From Bartonella alsatica (GTDB taxonomy: Bacteria; Pseudomonadota; Alphaproteobacteria; Rhizobiales; Rhizobiaceae), in NCBI RefSeq assembly GCF_013388295.1, contig NZ_CP058235.1, positions 62,001 through 126,000 of the forward strand: a DNA stretch of 64,000 bases, written 5' to 3'. The notes under the pieces were generated by a model. That model had not been told where the DNA came from, made no database searches, and saw nothing but the letters and a program-made list of their open reading frames with translations. Of this stretch, positions 52,983 to 62,503 are shown piece by piece. Positions within the stretch are counted from its first letter, which is position 1, and the number at the start of each line of letters is the position of its first letter. Both the position numbers and the translations under genes were made by a program.

Positions 52983-54248
52983 ATGAATACACAACGAGAA
53001 TTATTAGCGGTTGAAAAAGATATTATTAATAATTTCAATCAATGTATAAGCAATTTACCCGGCGACAGAACTGTACAAACAGTTCGCAGAAAAGCTATTG
53101 AACTGTTTCAAACCACAGGCCTTCCTTCACGTAAAATTGAAAATTGGCACTATACTAATCTGCCCACATTATTGAAATCTATTAGTAATTTTTCAGAAAT
53201 AAATAATAATGTACAATTAGCTGGCGCATTGCTTTCAGAAAGCGCTATTTTTTCTATTAAAAATGGAAAAACGTCTACTCAGTCAAAAGTAGCAAATATT
53301 ACAACAAGATGTCTTGCAGAAATACTAAAAGAAAATTCTGTAAAAATAGATCAAAACATATCTGATAGAGATTTTATTGGACAATTAAATACAGCTTTTG
53401 TTACGGATGGTTGGTTTTTTCACATTCCTGAAAATACAAAATTAAACATTCCCATTGAGTTACAAAATATTCAAATGGGTGGACAATCTCATATTTTTTC
53501 AGAGATAAAAATTGATAAAAATAGTCAGGCTACGTTTGTAGAACACCAGATTGGCAATGATAATGATACTTTTACCAGTGCTATATTTTCATTACATATT
53601 GCTTCTTATAGTGAGGTAACATGGATTCTTATTCGCAATCGTGGTTTTAATTCTACACAGTTCAGTCAATTTCGTGCTGTTCTTGGTCAAGGAGCAAAAT
53701 TATCGCTTCATATAATTAACATAGGCAGTCAACTGAACCGTCAGGAAATTGATGTTGAGTTGCAGGGAGAAGAATCTAACTTTAAATTACGAGTCATAAA
53801 TTTATTATCAGAACAAACGCATAGCGATCTTACGATGTCTGTTCGTCACGTTGAAGAAAAATCAACCTCAACCGAAATTATACGCAATGTAGTTACAGAT
53901 AAGGCAGTGGGTGTTTTTCAAGGAATAATACATGTTGCTCAAAAAGCTCAAAAAACAGATGCGCGCATGGCCTGTAATAGTCTTATTCTTTCAGATGAAG
54001 CAGAATTTAATGCAAAGCCTGAACTAGAAATTTTTGCTGATGATGTCGCGTGTGGTCATGGTGCAACAATTGCCAACATTAATCATGATTATCTTTTTTA
54101 TCTAATGGCGCGCGGTATCCCTTTTAAAACTGCTCGTGCACTTCTGATTAAAGGGTTTATCTCCGAATTTATTGAAGACATCAAGCAAGATGATATCCAA
54201 ACTGTTTTGAAAAATATTATTGGCAAATGGTTAGAAAAAAATGTTTAA
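52983..54248 (+). CDS. sufD: Fe-S cluster assembly protein SufD
   Basis: SufD is the SufB paralogue in the SufBC2D scaffold and helps bring in iron. The 421-residue protein has the N-terminal helical region with GLPSRKIENWHYTNL and a beta-helix core. Its C-terminus is ADDVACGHGATIANINHDYL with the conserved Cys and His. I prefer ATG 52983 with AGGTCATTGA upstream; a TTG lies two codons before. Confidence 0.95.
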   Translation: MNTQRELLAVEKDIINNFNQCISNLPGDRTVQTVRRKAIELFQTTGLPSRKIENWHYTNLPTLLKSISNFSEINNNVQLAGALLSESAIFSIKNGKTSTQSKVANITTRCLAEILKENSVKIDQNISDRDFIGQLNTAFVTDGWFFHIPENTKLNIPIELQNIQMGGQSHIFSEIKIDKNSQATFVEHQIGNDNDTFTSAIFSLHIASYSEVTWILIRNRGFNSTQFSQFRAVLGQGAKLSLHIINIGSQLNRQEIDVELQGEESNFKLRVINLLSEQTHSDLTMSVRHVEEKSTSTEIIRNVVTDKAVGVFQGIIHVAQKAQKTDARMACNSLILSDEAEFNAKPELEIFADDVACGHGATIANINHDYLFYLMARGIPFKTARALLIKGFISEFIEDIKQDDIQTVLKNIIGKWLEKNV

Positions 54249-54257
54249 GGCAAAAAA

Positions 54258-55502
54258 ATGGAAAGCGACGTACCAACATTGAATTATAATGTAGAAGAAA
54301 TTCGCCGTGATTTTCCTATTTTACAATATAATATTTATGGCAAGCGATTGGCTTATCTTGACAGTGGGGCGTCTGCTCAAAAACCGCAATCGGTACTTGA
54401 TGCAATGGATAATTTTTATCGATATCGCTATGCAAATGTCCATCGGGGAATACATTTTTTATCGAATGCAGCTACACAATCTTATGAAAATGCCCGTGAA
54501 ACTGTTCGTATTTTTTTAAATGCCCAAACAGCGAGGGAAATTATTTTTACGAAAAGTGCAACGGAAGCTATTAATACCGTTGCTTATGGTTGGGGAATGT
54601 ATAAATTGAATCAAGGTGATGAAATTGTTCTCACCATTATGGAGCATCACTCAAATATTATTCCTTGGCATTTTATTCGTGAACAGAAAGGTATTAAGCT
54701 TGTCTTTGTGCCGGTTGATGAGAATGGTATTTTACATATTGAAGATTTTCAAAGAGCTTTAAATGATAGAACAAAACTTGTTGCTATTACTCATATGTCT
54801 AATGTATTAGGAACTATACCTTCTATTAAAGAAATTATTACACTATCGCATCAAAATGCTATTCCTGTTCTTGTTGATGGTTCTCAAGGAGCAGTCCATT
54901 TAACAGTTGATGTACAAAATCTTGATTGTGACTGGTATGTTTTTACAGGTCATAAGCTTTATGGTCCTACAGGTATCGGCGTCCTTTATGGTAAGGAATA
55001 TAGGCTAGAACAAATGCGTCCTTTTCAAGGGGGAGGGGAAATGATTGAGGATGTAACTGTTGACAATGTTTTTTATAATACTCCCCCCTATCGTTTTGAA
55101 GCGGGAACCCCTCCTATAGCTGAAGCTATTGGATTAGCAGCTGCTATTGATTACATGCAAAAAAAAGATAGAAATGCTATTCACGCACATGAAACAGCAC
55201 TTTTATCCTACGCGCATGAAAGACTTGAAATGATCAAATCACTGCGTATTTACGGCTGTTCTCCTCATAAAGGTGCTATTATATCTTTTGAAATAAAAGG
55301 CATTCACGCACATGATATTGCTATGTTTATTGATCGACAAGGTGTTGCTATACGCGCCGGAACGCATTGTGCACAACCTTTATTACAACATTTCGGTTTA
55401 ACATCCGCTTGTCGTGCATCATTCGCCATGTATAATAATCATGAAGATATTGATCAGTTAGTGGAAGCATTAGAAAAAGCAAGGACATTTTTTAATGGCT
55501 AA
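54258..55502 (+). CDS. sufS: Cysteine desulfurase SufS (class II)
   Basis: SufS is the PLP-dependent desulfurase of the Suf pathway. The 414-residue sequence has YLDSGASAQKP, the substrate/PLP region EHHSNIIPWHF, the PLP lysine in FTGHKLYGPTGIG, and the class II active-site loop RAGTHCAQPLL. No SufE or SufU partner gene lies in the window, so sulfur transfer must use a partner encoded elsewhere. It ends inside the start of sufT (8-base overlap). Confidence 0.96.
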   Translation: MESDVPTLNYNVEEIRRDFPILQYNIYGKRLAYLDSGASAQKPQSVLDAMDNFYRYRYANVHRGIHFLSNAATQSYENARETVRIFLNAQTAREIIFTKSATEAINTVAYGWGMYKLNQGDEIVLTIMEHHSNIIPWHFIREQKGIKLVFVPVDENGILHIEDFQRALNDRTKLVAITHMSNVLGTIPSIKEIITLSHQNAIPVLVDGSQGAVHLTVDVQNLDCDWYVFTGHKLYGPTGIGVLYGKEYRLEQMRPFQGGGEMIEDVTVDNVFYNTPPYRFEAGTPPIAEAIGLAAAIDYMQKKDRNAIHAHETALLSYAHERLEMIKSLRIYGCSPHKGAIISFEIKGIHAHDIAMFIDRQGVAIRAGTHCAQPLLQHFGLTSACRASFAMYNNHEDIDQLVEALEKARTFFNG

Positions 55503-55896
55503 ATCAATTGAGGTATTTAATTCTGCTGAAACTGCTAAAAGAAAAAGCGATAAAGAAAAATCTTGTGTATCAGCAATTCCAGCAGATGAAATCGAACGTA
55601 TGACGAATGATATCATTGCTGCTCTAAAAACAGTTTATGATCCGGAAATCCCTGCTGATATTTATGAGCTAGGACTGATTTATCGTATTGATATTGAAGA
55701 TGATCGTTCGGTAAAAATTGAAATGACGCTTACAGCGCCAGGATGTCCTGTTGCGGGTGAAATGCCAGGTTGGGTAGAAAATGCTGTAAGTGCAGTTGAA
55801 GGTGTTTTGCATGTTGAAGTGATCATGACATTTGATCCGCCATGGACATCTGATTGCATGTCAGAAGAAGCGCAAATTGCTGTTGGGTGGTACTAA
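55495..55896 (+). CDS. sufT: SufT-like Fe-S assembly protein (DUF59/MIP18 family)
   Basis: DUF59 proteins in suf operons help Fe-S cluster maturation or delivery. The 133-residue protein has a variable N-terminus. The domain follows, with VYDPEIPADIYELGLIY and MTLTAPGCPVAGEMP, the second holding the conserved cysteine. It overlaps sufS by 8 bases, so translation is coupled. In related genomes an A-type carrier (SufA) often follows. Here it does not; the next DNA is a decayed methyltransferase gene. Confidence 0.9.
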   Translation: MAKSIEVFNSAETAKRKSDKEKSCVSAIPADEIERMTNDIIAALKTVYDPEIPADIYELGLIYRIDIEDDRSVKIEMTLTAPGCPVAGEMPGWVENAVSAVEGVLHVEVIMTFDPPWTSDCMSEEAQIAVGWY

Positions 55897-56139
55897 TACT
55901 GTAAAGGAATTTAGTTTACTCATGAATGAGCTTGATGGGTTATAATAAATAAAAAAATTACAACTTACCTGGACTGGAAAAAAGACGCCAAAAACTTGAG
56001 CCCCGGATTTTTATATTGCCAAGGTCTTGAAAAAATCTTATCACACTCTGTGTCAAGTATCTGCTTGCGCTATTTTTGAGATAAACTCTTTTTTGGAGAA
56101 AATTTTCTCACATTCAAAGTTCTTAAACAAGAATATAGA

Positions 56140-56730
56140 ATATACAAGTAACAGGCAGTGCATTTTTCAACTCCTAAACCGAAACGATTAGTAGAGCAAA
56201 TTTTAACTATTCCGTACCAATCTTGGTGTTCTTATACTAGATTGCTGGTTCTAGTACTGCCTATGCTATTGCTCATAAGATGGGACACAAGTGGATTATG
56301 ATTGAACTTTGTGAACTGTTATACTCACATTATCCCTTGTTTGAAAAAAATGATCGATGGCACTGCATTCCGCTATTACCATCTTGTGTCTTCTCTATTG
56401 CAAAAAGATCCATGGGAACAATGAATTATTAGTCATGAATATAAAATTGCCATGCTTTCAGAAGCATGTACAACATAATTAGATACAAGGATTTAACTAA
56501 AACAGCTTATATTTATGTAACAATCAACACCATGACACATTAACAGCTACGTGTTATCAGTGATGAAATTGAAACTCATTGTACTTTTCTCATTTGTTGT
56601 GTAGCCTTTGTTGCAAAAGCAGAATAATTTTTTGAGAATTTAACACTTAATCAAAATACCCCGTGCTGTATTAGAAAAGTGTCAAAGAAGGAGGGATGAA
56701 TACAATTTAAATATAGCAAATCTTGAACCA
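56140..56730 (+). pseudogene. Decayed type III restriction-modification methyltransferase (mod), C-terminal part
   Basis: Type III Mod proteins methylate adenine. No open frame exists, but conserved Mod pieces follow in the right order across shifting frames. They are IQVTGSAFFNS (about 56143), NLGVLILDC, then AGSSTAYAIAHKMGHKWIMI (about 56246-56305), HIIPCLKKMIDGT, FRYYHLVSSLLQKDPWEQ, ISHEYKIAMLSEA, IYVTINTMTH, QLRVISDEIE, and KIPRAVLEKCQ (about 56660-56690). At least three frameshifts and several stops interrupt them. The N-terminal catalytic half and any res gene are missing. The remnant sits directly downstream of the suf operon. Confidence 0.75.
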
Positions 56731-57096
56731 ATAATTGTAGTAAAAGAATTTCCAAAAGATAAAGATATTATGCAAGAAAACTTAGGTTATTGAGATAAAG
56801 AGTAAAAAGCAGAGTTTTACATGAAATCACTGTTGAAAAAGAGGTTTCTACACTATTAGCGAAAATTGCTAATTACATTTTGTAAAATATATTTATTCAT
56901 ATTCCTTGAAAGCAGAAGCTTTTCTAATTTTATTTACTATTTTTTCAGAGCAATAAAAACTTAACATCAGAAAGTGAAATCTTTTAATTTGATTATCGAG
57001 AGTCTCTTACTTACATAGAGAATTGATAAAAACTTTGATTACTAATATATCAGAAATACGCTCTTTAACATTGTGTACAAAAATATCCAATAGGGC
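56731..57096. other. Intergenic region between the mod remnant and sodC
   Basis: About 365 bases without a recognisable gene. A short plus-strand piece after the mod remnant (to about 56800) has the look of old coding sequence, but I could not assign it. Confidence 0.4.
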
Positions 57097-57624
57097 TTAC
57101 TCTTCAATAATACCACAAGCTAAACGCACACCACCTCCACCAAGTGGTAATGGCTTATCTGATTGATTATCTCCTCCTAAATGGATTATTAACGAATGTC
57201 CTTGAATATCTGAAAGTTTTTTAATTCGCGGAGCAAGAATGCTCATTGTTGATTGCCCTTTATCATCGACATAAAGTGAAGGTAAATCACCTAAATGACC
57301 ATTAATATTATAAGGTCCAAGGTGTTTATTAGTGTGGTTAGGATCATAGTGCCCACCTGCAGCACCACCAATTACACCGTCTTTCATATCACATGAAGGC
57401 TTTTCATGCACATGAAAACCATGCAAACCTCTTGGTAAAGTGGACAAATTTGGCGCAAAAATCAAACCATATGTGTTTTCTTCAATTCTAATTATACCAA
57501 TAGGCTTTTTTATATTGTTCTTTTTTAGCTCATAAATCTTTACTTGTATAGATTTTGCGAATGCATTAAAATGGCAAGTAAAGAGCGCGAGAAAAGCTAA
57601 GAAGAAGAAAAAAATTTTATTCAT
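57097..57624 (-). CDS. sodC: Periplasmic Cu,Zn superoxide dismutase
   Basis: SodC removes superoxide in the periplasm and protects intracellular pathogens from the host oxidative burst. The 175-residue protein has a signal peptide (FFFFLAFLALFTCHFNAFAK, cut about residue 23). All metal ligands are visible: two His in GFHVHE, the His in GGHYDP, further His and Asp in HLGPYNINGHLGDLP, and the last Cu-binding His in SLIIHLGGD. Two cysteines (PSC and LACG) can form the usual disulfide, and the conserved Arg lies in GGVRLACG. It stands alone on the minus strand. Confidence 0.95.
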   Translation of the reverse strand: MNKIFFFFLAFLALFTCHFNAFAKSIQVKIYELKKNNIKKPIGIIRIEENTYGLIFAPNLSTLPRGLHGFHVHEKPSCDMKDGVIGGAAGGHYDPNHTNKHLGPYNINGHLGDLPSLYVDDKGQSTMSILAPRIKKLSDIQGHSLIIHLGGDNQSDKPLPLGGGGVRLACGIIEE

Positions 57625-58076
57625 AGAGCAGCCTTTTCTAATTGTTATTTTAAGTAATTTTTACTAACTTAAAATCTTAAATATAAAACATAAAAGCAAT
57701 AATTGATGAAGGAATTTTATATTTTATGAGAAATCTATTTTTTCTTTGTATTTTGTAATATTCTCTTTAAAAATTAAACTTGAAGTAACTTATATACTTC
57801 TAAGTTGTTTAAAATGATCTCTCTCGTCTCTCAAAATAATACAGCCTTTATAGAATAACAATTATGTCTCATCTATATTTCTTCAAGAGGTACTTCTTAA
57901 AAAAAAAGTTTAAACTTAGCTAGAGTTAGAACTTTATCTATAATATGACACGAATCTTATAAAAATCAGCAAGTTATAATTTGCTGTTTATCTTTGTTTT
58001 ACAAAAACATTTCGCTTCATGAACAAAGTTAAATGAAGTAAATTTTCTTTTCATTTAAAATTTATAAGAGACATAA
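57625..58076. other. AT-rich intergenic region upstream of sodC
   Basis: About 450 bases with no coding potential that I can support. It holds the sodC promoter and the 3' end of the membrane protein pair upstream. Confidence 0.45.
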
Positions 58077-58403
58077 CTATCTTGGTGTATATAAATCTCC
58101 CATAAAAGCATAAAATATAGCGACCAAAATACCTATTATTGATCCTATCATTGCACCAATTACTATTCCGATGAAAAATGCTATACCTATACCCATTGTG
58201 ATAATTGGTCCAAATCCTGGCAAAGCAATATAACCATAAGTCGCAAGAATCGCTGCAATTGCTCCCGATATCCCCCCATTTAGACCTGCAATAAGTGCTG
58301 GCTCTTTAATAAAATGGCAAATTTTTTTCAAAAAATTTCTCTCACCATCATTTGAAGCAATGTTGCTATAAGTTTTAAAATTAATCATACCTTTTTCTTT
58401 CAT
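58077..58403 (-). CDS. Small glycine-zipper membrane protein, unknown function
   Basis: The 108-residue protein has two to three hydrophobic segments rich in glycine spaced by three (GLNGGISGAIAAILATYG, then GIGIAFFIGIVIGAMIG). This pattern favours tight helix packing, as in glycine-zipper or holin-like proteins. The N-terminal 40 residues are charged and probably cytosolic. Its start overlaps the end of the next upstream gene on the same strand by 23 bases, so the two are probably co-translated. I recognise no family. Confidence 0.6.
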   Translation of the reverse strand: MKEKGMINFKTYSNIASNDGERNFLKKICHFIKEPALIAGLNGGISGAIAAILATYGYIALPGFGPIITMGIGIAFFIGIVIGAMIGSIIGILVAIFYAFMGDLYTPR

Positions 58404-58725
58404 TGTGGATACTAACTGCCCCAGAATAATCGACTGATATGAAAAAATGGCACTCTCTAAATTTTACTAAAGCGCGCCAAATTCCTTTATCATCTAAACG
58501 CAATCGTTTAATATCCCTAAAACCATTACGCATGAGAAAATTTTTAATTTGTGAAGCAGTAAATGAGTTTTGCCCAGGTTTAGTAATGTCTTGGGTCAGA
58601 GCATATTTGGTATTTTGGCAATAGGGGGGATAGAAAGCTTCACTTATTGAATCAGTAACGATAAATGAGATACAGAGAGTCAGTATAAAAAAAGTAATAG
58701 ATTTCAAAATCTCATGTAATCTCAT
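58381..58725 (-). CDS. Exported PepSY-like small protein
   Basis: The 114-residue protein has a signal peptide (ITFFILTLCISFIVTDSI, cut about residue 30). The domain that follows resembles PepSY: a helix (SQIKNFLMRNGFRDIKRLRL), then strands with GIWRALVKF and FFISVDYSGAVSI. PepSY-like domains are often periplasmic inhibitors or sensors, but the role here is not known. A Cys pair (PPYC and REC) could form a disulfide. It is the first gene of a two-gene unit with the glycine-zipper protein. Confidence 0.65.
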   Translation of the reverse strand: MRLHEILKSITFFILTLCISFIVTDSISEAFYPPYCQNTKYALTQDITKPGQNSFTASQIKNFLMRNGFRDIKRLRLDDKGIWRALVKFRECHFFISVDYSGAVSIHNERKRYD

Positions 58726-59218
58726 TTTGTCACCATTTATTTAAACGATGTTTTTAAATAGTTATCTTGTATGTTAATTAACCTTTATATTGCTTACAGG
58801 TTCCAAAGATTATTTGATTTTCAATATTATACTTAATGAAGAAAACTTTTGAAACTTTATCTTGATGATAGGACATGTCTCCTTAACACCCCATACTTTG
58901 AATTTTACAAAAGATTTTTACACTCTCCAGTTGTGAAAAGAACTTTTTAGGATTAGTTTCCTTCAATCTGGCCGTATTAAACAGATTTTTGACGTGATTA
59001 AATAAATAAACTTTCTTGCAAAAAATGCCTATCTTGTTTTAATTTTATTCTTTTCTTAAAAGAGATAAAAAATGATATAAGAAATGAAACGATGCTTAAG
59101 TTTAAATATTTTATAAAAATATGAAAAGCAGAAATGTTTTTCTTACCAGCACTTGATATTTTTGTTGTTCAACGACTTATCCCAATCAGTATAATTTATT
59201 TTTCACATATCAATAGAG
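58726..59218. other. AT-rich intergenic region
   Basis: About 490 bases between a minus-strand gene pair and the 3' end of the UbiH-like gene. No gene, RNA or strong hairpin was found. Confidence 0.45.
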
Positions 59219-60436
59219 TTATTTAGGTAATTTGACTGGAAATATTTGCATAATTTCTTTAAAGCCGTAACCAGGATAAATTCCTTCTCGCATAAATAAA
59301 TTACGTAATGGTAAGCAATGACGTAATAATCCAAAACCAATACTTCGTATAATATGAACAGGCAACATATTAGAAAGTAAAGAAAAGTTAAGCATATGAA
59401 CAGATCCACTTCGGATCAATATATCAGGTTGGCGGCACTTATTATAACGTGTAATAATTATTTTAGAGTAAGAATCAGATATTTTGTTGGGTAAAATATC
59501 AATCAAAGTTTGAACATCACGAAATCCTAAATTCAATCCCTGTGCTCCAATAGGAGGAAAAACATGGGCTGCTTCACCCACTAAAATCGTTCGGTTAGCA
59601 GCAAAACGATAAGAAATAAGTCCTGAAAGAGGCCATGCTTGAATTGGCGTTTCTAATGTTAGTGCTCCAAGCATTGACTGCATCTGATCTTCGATTACTT
59701 TTGCAATTTCTTTTGCCTCCATATTTAATAATTCCTCCGCACGAGAAGGAGTAACAACCCATACAAGACTAGATCTTTTCCCTGGTAGTGGAACCTGTGT
59801 AAATGGTCCATGTTCTGTATGAAATTCAGTTGATGTATTTTGATGAGAAAAATCATGAGAAAAATTGAGAACAAGTGCTTTTTGTGGATAATTCCATTGT
59901 TTGGTAGCTATACCCGCTGCCGCTCGTGCTAAAGAATGGCGTCCATCAGCAGCAACAACAAAAGATGTTCGAATAACTCTACCATCTGCAAGAGTAATAC
60001 ATACATGGCTGTTTTTCTGATGAAAAGACTTTGCTAAAGAAATAAATCTTGTAATATTGGGCGTATGCATAATAGAATCGAGTAAAGCGTTATTCAGCTC
60101 TACATTAGGGATATTATAACCAAAAGCTTCTTCACCAATTTCAACGGAAGAAAAATTTATAGTAGGAGCACGCACTGTCCTAGAGGTGATATCTATGATT
60201 CTAATGTGAGATAAAGCCGCTGCATGTGTCTTAAGAATATCCCAAATTTTAAGTTTTTGAAGCGTATGCACTGCTGGCATCATAAGAGCGGTTGTTCGTA
60301 ATTCATCTGCATGAACAGATGGACCGATCAGACAAACAGAATAGCCCTTATGCGCAAGACACAGTGCTGCTAACATACCGACTGGGCCAGCACCAATGAC
60401 AGCAATATTTTTACACTCGTTTTTTTCAAATGTCAC
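59219..60436 (-). CDS. FAD-dependent monooxygenase, UbiH/UbiF/VisC family
   Basis: These flavoproteins hydroxylate the ring of ubiquinone precursors at the inner membrane. The 405-residue protein has the FAD Rossmann motif GAGPVGMLAALCLAHKGY (residues 16-33), the second FAD motif ADGRHSLAR and the third LVGEAAHVFPPIGAQGLNLG. Which carbon it hydroxylates (C1, C5 or C6) cannot be told from sequence; alphaproteobacterial UbiH, UbiF and UbiL-type enzymes are broad. Ubiquinone is the electron acceptor of the complex I encoded in this window. It is divergent from pcs. Confidence 0.88.
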   Translation of the reverse strand: MTFEKNECKNIAVIGAGPVGMLAALCLAHKGYSVCLIGPSVHADELRTTALMMPAVHTLQKLKIWDILKTHAAALSHIRIIDITSRTVRAPTINFSSVEIGEEAFGYNIPNVELNNALLDSIMHTPNITRFISLAKSFHQKNSHVCITLADGRVIRTSFVVAADGRHSLARAAAGIATKQWNYPQKALVLNFSHDFSHQNTSTEFHTEHGPFTQVPLPGKRSSLVWVVTPSRAEELLNMEAKEIAKVIEDQMQSMLGALTLETPIQAWPLSGLISYRFAANRTILVGEAAHVFPPIGAQGLNLGFRDVQTLIDILPNKISDSYSKIIITRYNKCRQPDILIRSGSVHMLNFSLLSNMLPVHIIRSIGFGLLRHCLPLRNLFMREGIYPGYGFKEIMQIFPVKLPK

Positions 60437-60652
60437 AACAACTTGAGCCTTTCACCATTTACTAAATATTTTAACATTTCTAAATCAACAATCTCTTTTT
60501 ATTGTATAAAGTACTTCTAATATATTATGTAATAAGTAATGGGATATAAAAAAGTAACCTTTTTGTGATTTTTTTTGCGATAAATTCTATCATGGATAAA
60601 AAATAGCGTGTTAGTAAACGATGGAAAACTTTAAAGACGAGGATAAGAAAAC

Positions 60653-61435
60653 TTGAAACACAGGCTAACAAAAAAAATCGAAACACATGCTGATCGCTTG
60701 CGTCACAAAAAAGTAACGATGCCACAAGCAAAGGCCTTTTCTGTCCATTTACTAACAGCTTCGGGTTCATTTTTGGCATTTCTTTCTCTTATATCAGCTT
60801 CCCAAAAAGAATGGACTGCTATGTTTTGTTGGCTTGGGCTTGCACTTCTCGTTGATGGTATAGATGGTCCAATTGCGCGCAAACTTGATGTTAAATACAT
60901 ACTTCCAACATGGTCAGGGGAGCTCTTGGATAACATTATTGATTATGTAACCTATGTCTTAATCCCAGCTTTTGCACTTTATCAAAGTGGTTTAATGAGT
61001 TCAGGATTGTCATTTTTATTAAGTGCTATCATTGTCATTTCATCAGCTATTTATTATGCAGATACTGGAATGAAAACTAAAGAAAATTTTTTTAAAGGAT
61101 TTCCTGTAGTTTGGAATATGATGGTTTTTATGTTTTTTGTAGTAAGACCAGGAGAGTGGATCACTTTTACCATTATTGCTTTGTCGGCAATTATATCTTT
61201 TTTACCAATTTATTTCATTCATCCAGTAAGAGTTATCCGTTTGCGTAAGCTTAATTTTTCAATTTTTCTTTTATGGTGTTCCTTTGGTGTTATCGCATTT
61301 TTTTATCAACTAGATTCTCCAACTTGGGTTAAGATAGGAATTACAATCACAGGAATTTATATGTATTGTATTGGTGCTATCATGCAACTATTTCCTCAAT
61401 TAGGGGTAAAAAATCTTAACAAAATAAAAAGATAG
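60653..61435 (+). CDS. pcs: Phosphatidylcholine synthase
   Basis: Pcs makes phosphatidylcholine directly from choline and CDP-diacylglycerol in the inner membrane, a pathway typical of Rhizobiales that live with eukaryotes. The protein has eight-helix CDP-alcohol phosphatidyltransferase character. The active-site motif is DGIDGPIARK, continuing to SGELLDNIIDY. AFSVHLLTASGSFLAFL is typical of Pcs. The TTG at 60653 has a good GAGGA 9 bases upstream and gives 260 residues. Family members are about 240 long, so an internal start near 60698 or ATG 60719 remains possible. Confidence 0.9.
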   Translation: MKHRLTKKIETHADRLRHKKVTMPQAKAFSVHLLTASGSFLAFLSLISASQKEWTAMFCWLGLALLVDGIDGPIARKLDVKYILPTWSGELLDNIIDYVTYVLIPAFALYQSGLMSSGLSFLLSAIIVISSAIYYADTGMKTKENFFKGFPVVWNMMVFMFFVVRPGEWITFTIIALSAIISFLPIYFIHPVRVIRLRKLNFSIFLLWCSFGVIAFFYQLDSPTWVKIGITITGIYMYCIGAIMQLFPQLGVKNLNKIKR

Positions 61436-61456
61436 ATATTTTAGAATGGGGATAAG

Positions 61457-62503
61457 ATGCAAATTGATTTTGGGGCAGGTGATGAAATTTTTTTCACAAA
61501 AGAAGGGCGTGCTGGTATTATAAAGCTCACACGCCCTTCAGCATTAAACGCTCTTAATCAACGAATGGTTCTTGCTTTAAAAAAAGCTCTTAGTACATGG
61601 GAAAGAGATGATGATGTTTCTTGCGTCTTAGTTGAAGGTGAGGGGCGTGCTTTTTGCGCTGGTGGAGATGTTGTAGAAATTTACCACATGAGAAAAAAGT
61701 CCTCGTCTTACCAATATTTTAGAGATGAATACCGCCTAAATACTTATATAAAACGCTTTTCAAAGCCTTACATTTCTTTTTTAAACGGAATTTGGATGGG
61801 AGGAGGAGTAGGTATTTCTATATATGGCTCACATCGAATTGTTACAGAAAATACACTCTTTGCTATGCCAGAAAGCGCTATTGGATTTTTTCCAGATGTT
61901 GGCGCAAGCTTTTTTTTACCATCACTTCCCAATCACTTTGGCATCTATCTTGCATTGACTGGTGCCCATATAAAATGGGGAGATTGTTTAAACTTAAGGT
62001 TAGCCACACATGCTGTTCCTGAAATTGAATTAGAATGCATCAAAAAAGCTATTATTGAACAAGGAAATCCTGAATTAGCTTTAAACGAGCGAGCAATCAT
62101 ACAAGACTATGAAACAAGTCATGAAATACGCTGTATTATCAACACTTGTTTTGGTGTCCATACGCTAGAAGAATGTATTGAATTACTTCATAAAAAAAGC
62201 AATGAAGGTATTTTATTCGCCAAAGAATGTTATGATATGTTGCAGACACGTTCTCCAACAAGTTTAAAAGTTATCTGGAAGCAAATGAAACAAAATCAAA
62301 ATTTAACTTTGGAAGATTGCGTGAAAATTGAAAATCGCATCGCACATCATATGATTAATTCACATGATTTCTACGAAGGTGTACGTGCAATGCTAATTGA
62401 TAAGGACAAAACGCCGAAATGGCAACCAGACAAACTTTCAAATATAACAGATGAAATGATAGATGCTTACTTTCAACCAATTGCAAAAGAGTTATTATTT
62501 TGA
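61457..62503 (+). CDS. 3-hydroxyisobutyryl-CoA hydrolase / enoyl-CoA hydratase family protein
   Basis: The 348-residue length and sequence match the hydrolase subgroup of the crotonase family, which releases CoA from 3-hydroxyisobutyryl-CoA in valine breakdown. Key parts are LTRPSALNALNQRM, the oxyanion region RAFCAGGDV, GIWMGGGVGIS and the catalytic-glutamate region PESAIGFFPDVGASFFL. The C-terminal extension is specific to the hydrolases. Whether it acts on the valine intermediate here is inferred. It follows pcs by 21 bases, and its stop overlaps the TTG of the next gene. Confidence 0.88.
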   Translation: MQIDFGAGDEIFFTKEGRAGIIKLTRPSALNALNQRMVLALKKALSTWERDDDVSCVLVEGEGRAFCAGGDVVEIYHMRKKSSSYQYFRDEYRLNTYIKRFSKPYISFLNGIWMGGGVGISIYGSHRIVTENTLFAMPESAIGFFPDVGASFFLPSLPNHFGIYLALTGAHIKWGDCLNLRLATHAVPEIELECIKKAIIEQGNPELALNERAIIQDYETSHEIRCIINTCFGVHTLEECIELLHKKSNEGILFAKECYDMLQTRSPTSLKVIWKQMKQNQNLTLEDCVKIENRIAHHMINSHDFYEGVRAMLIDKDKTPKWQPDKLSNITDEMIDAYFQPIAKELLF

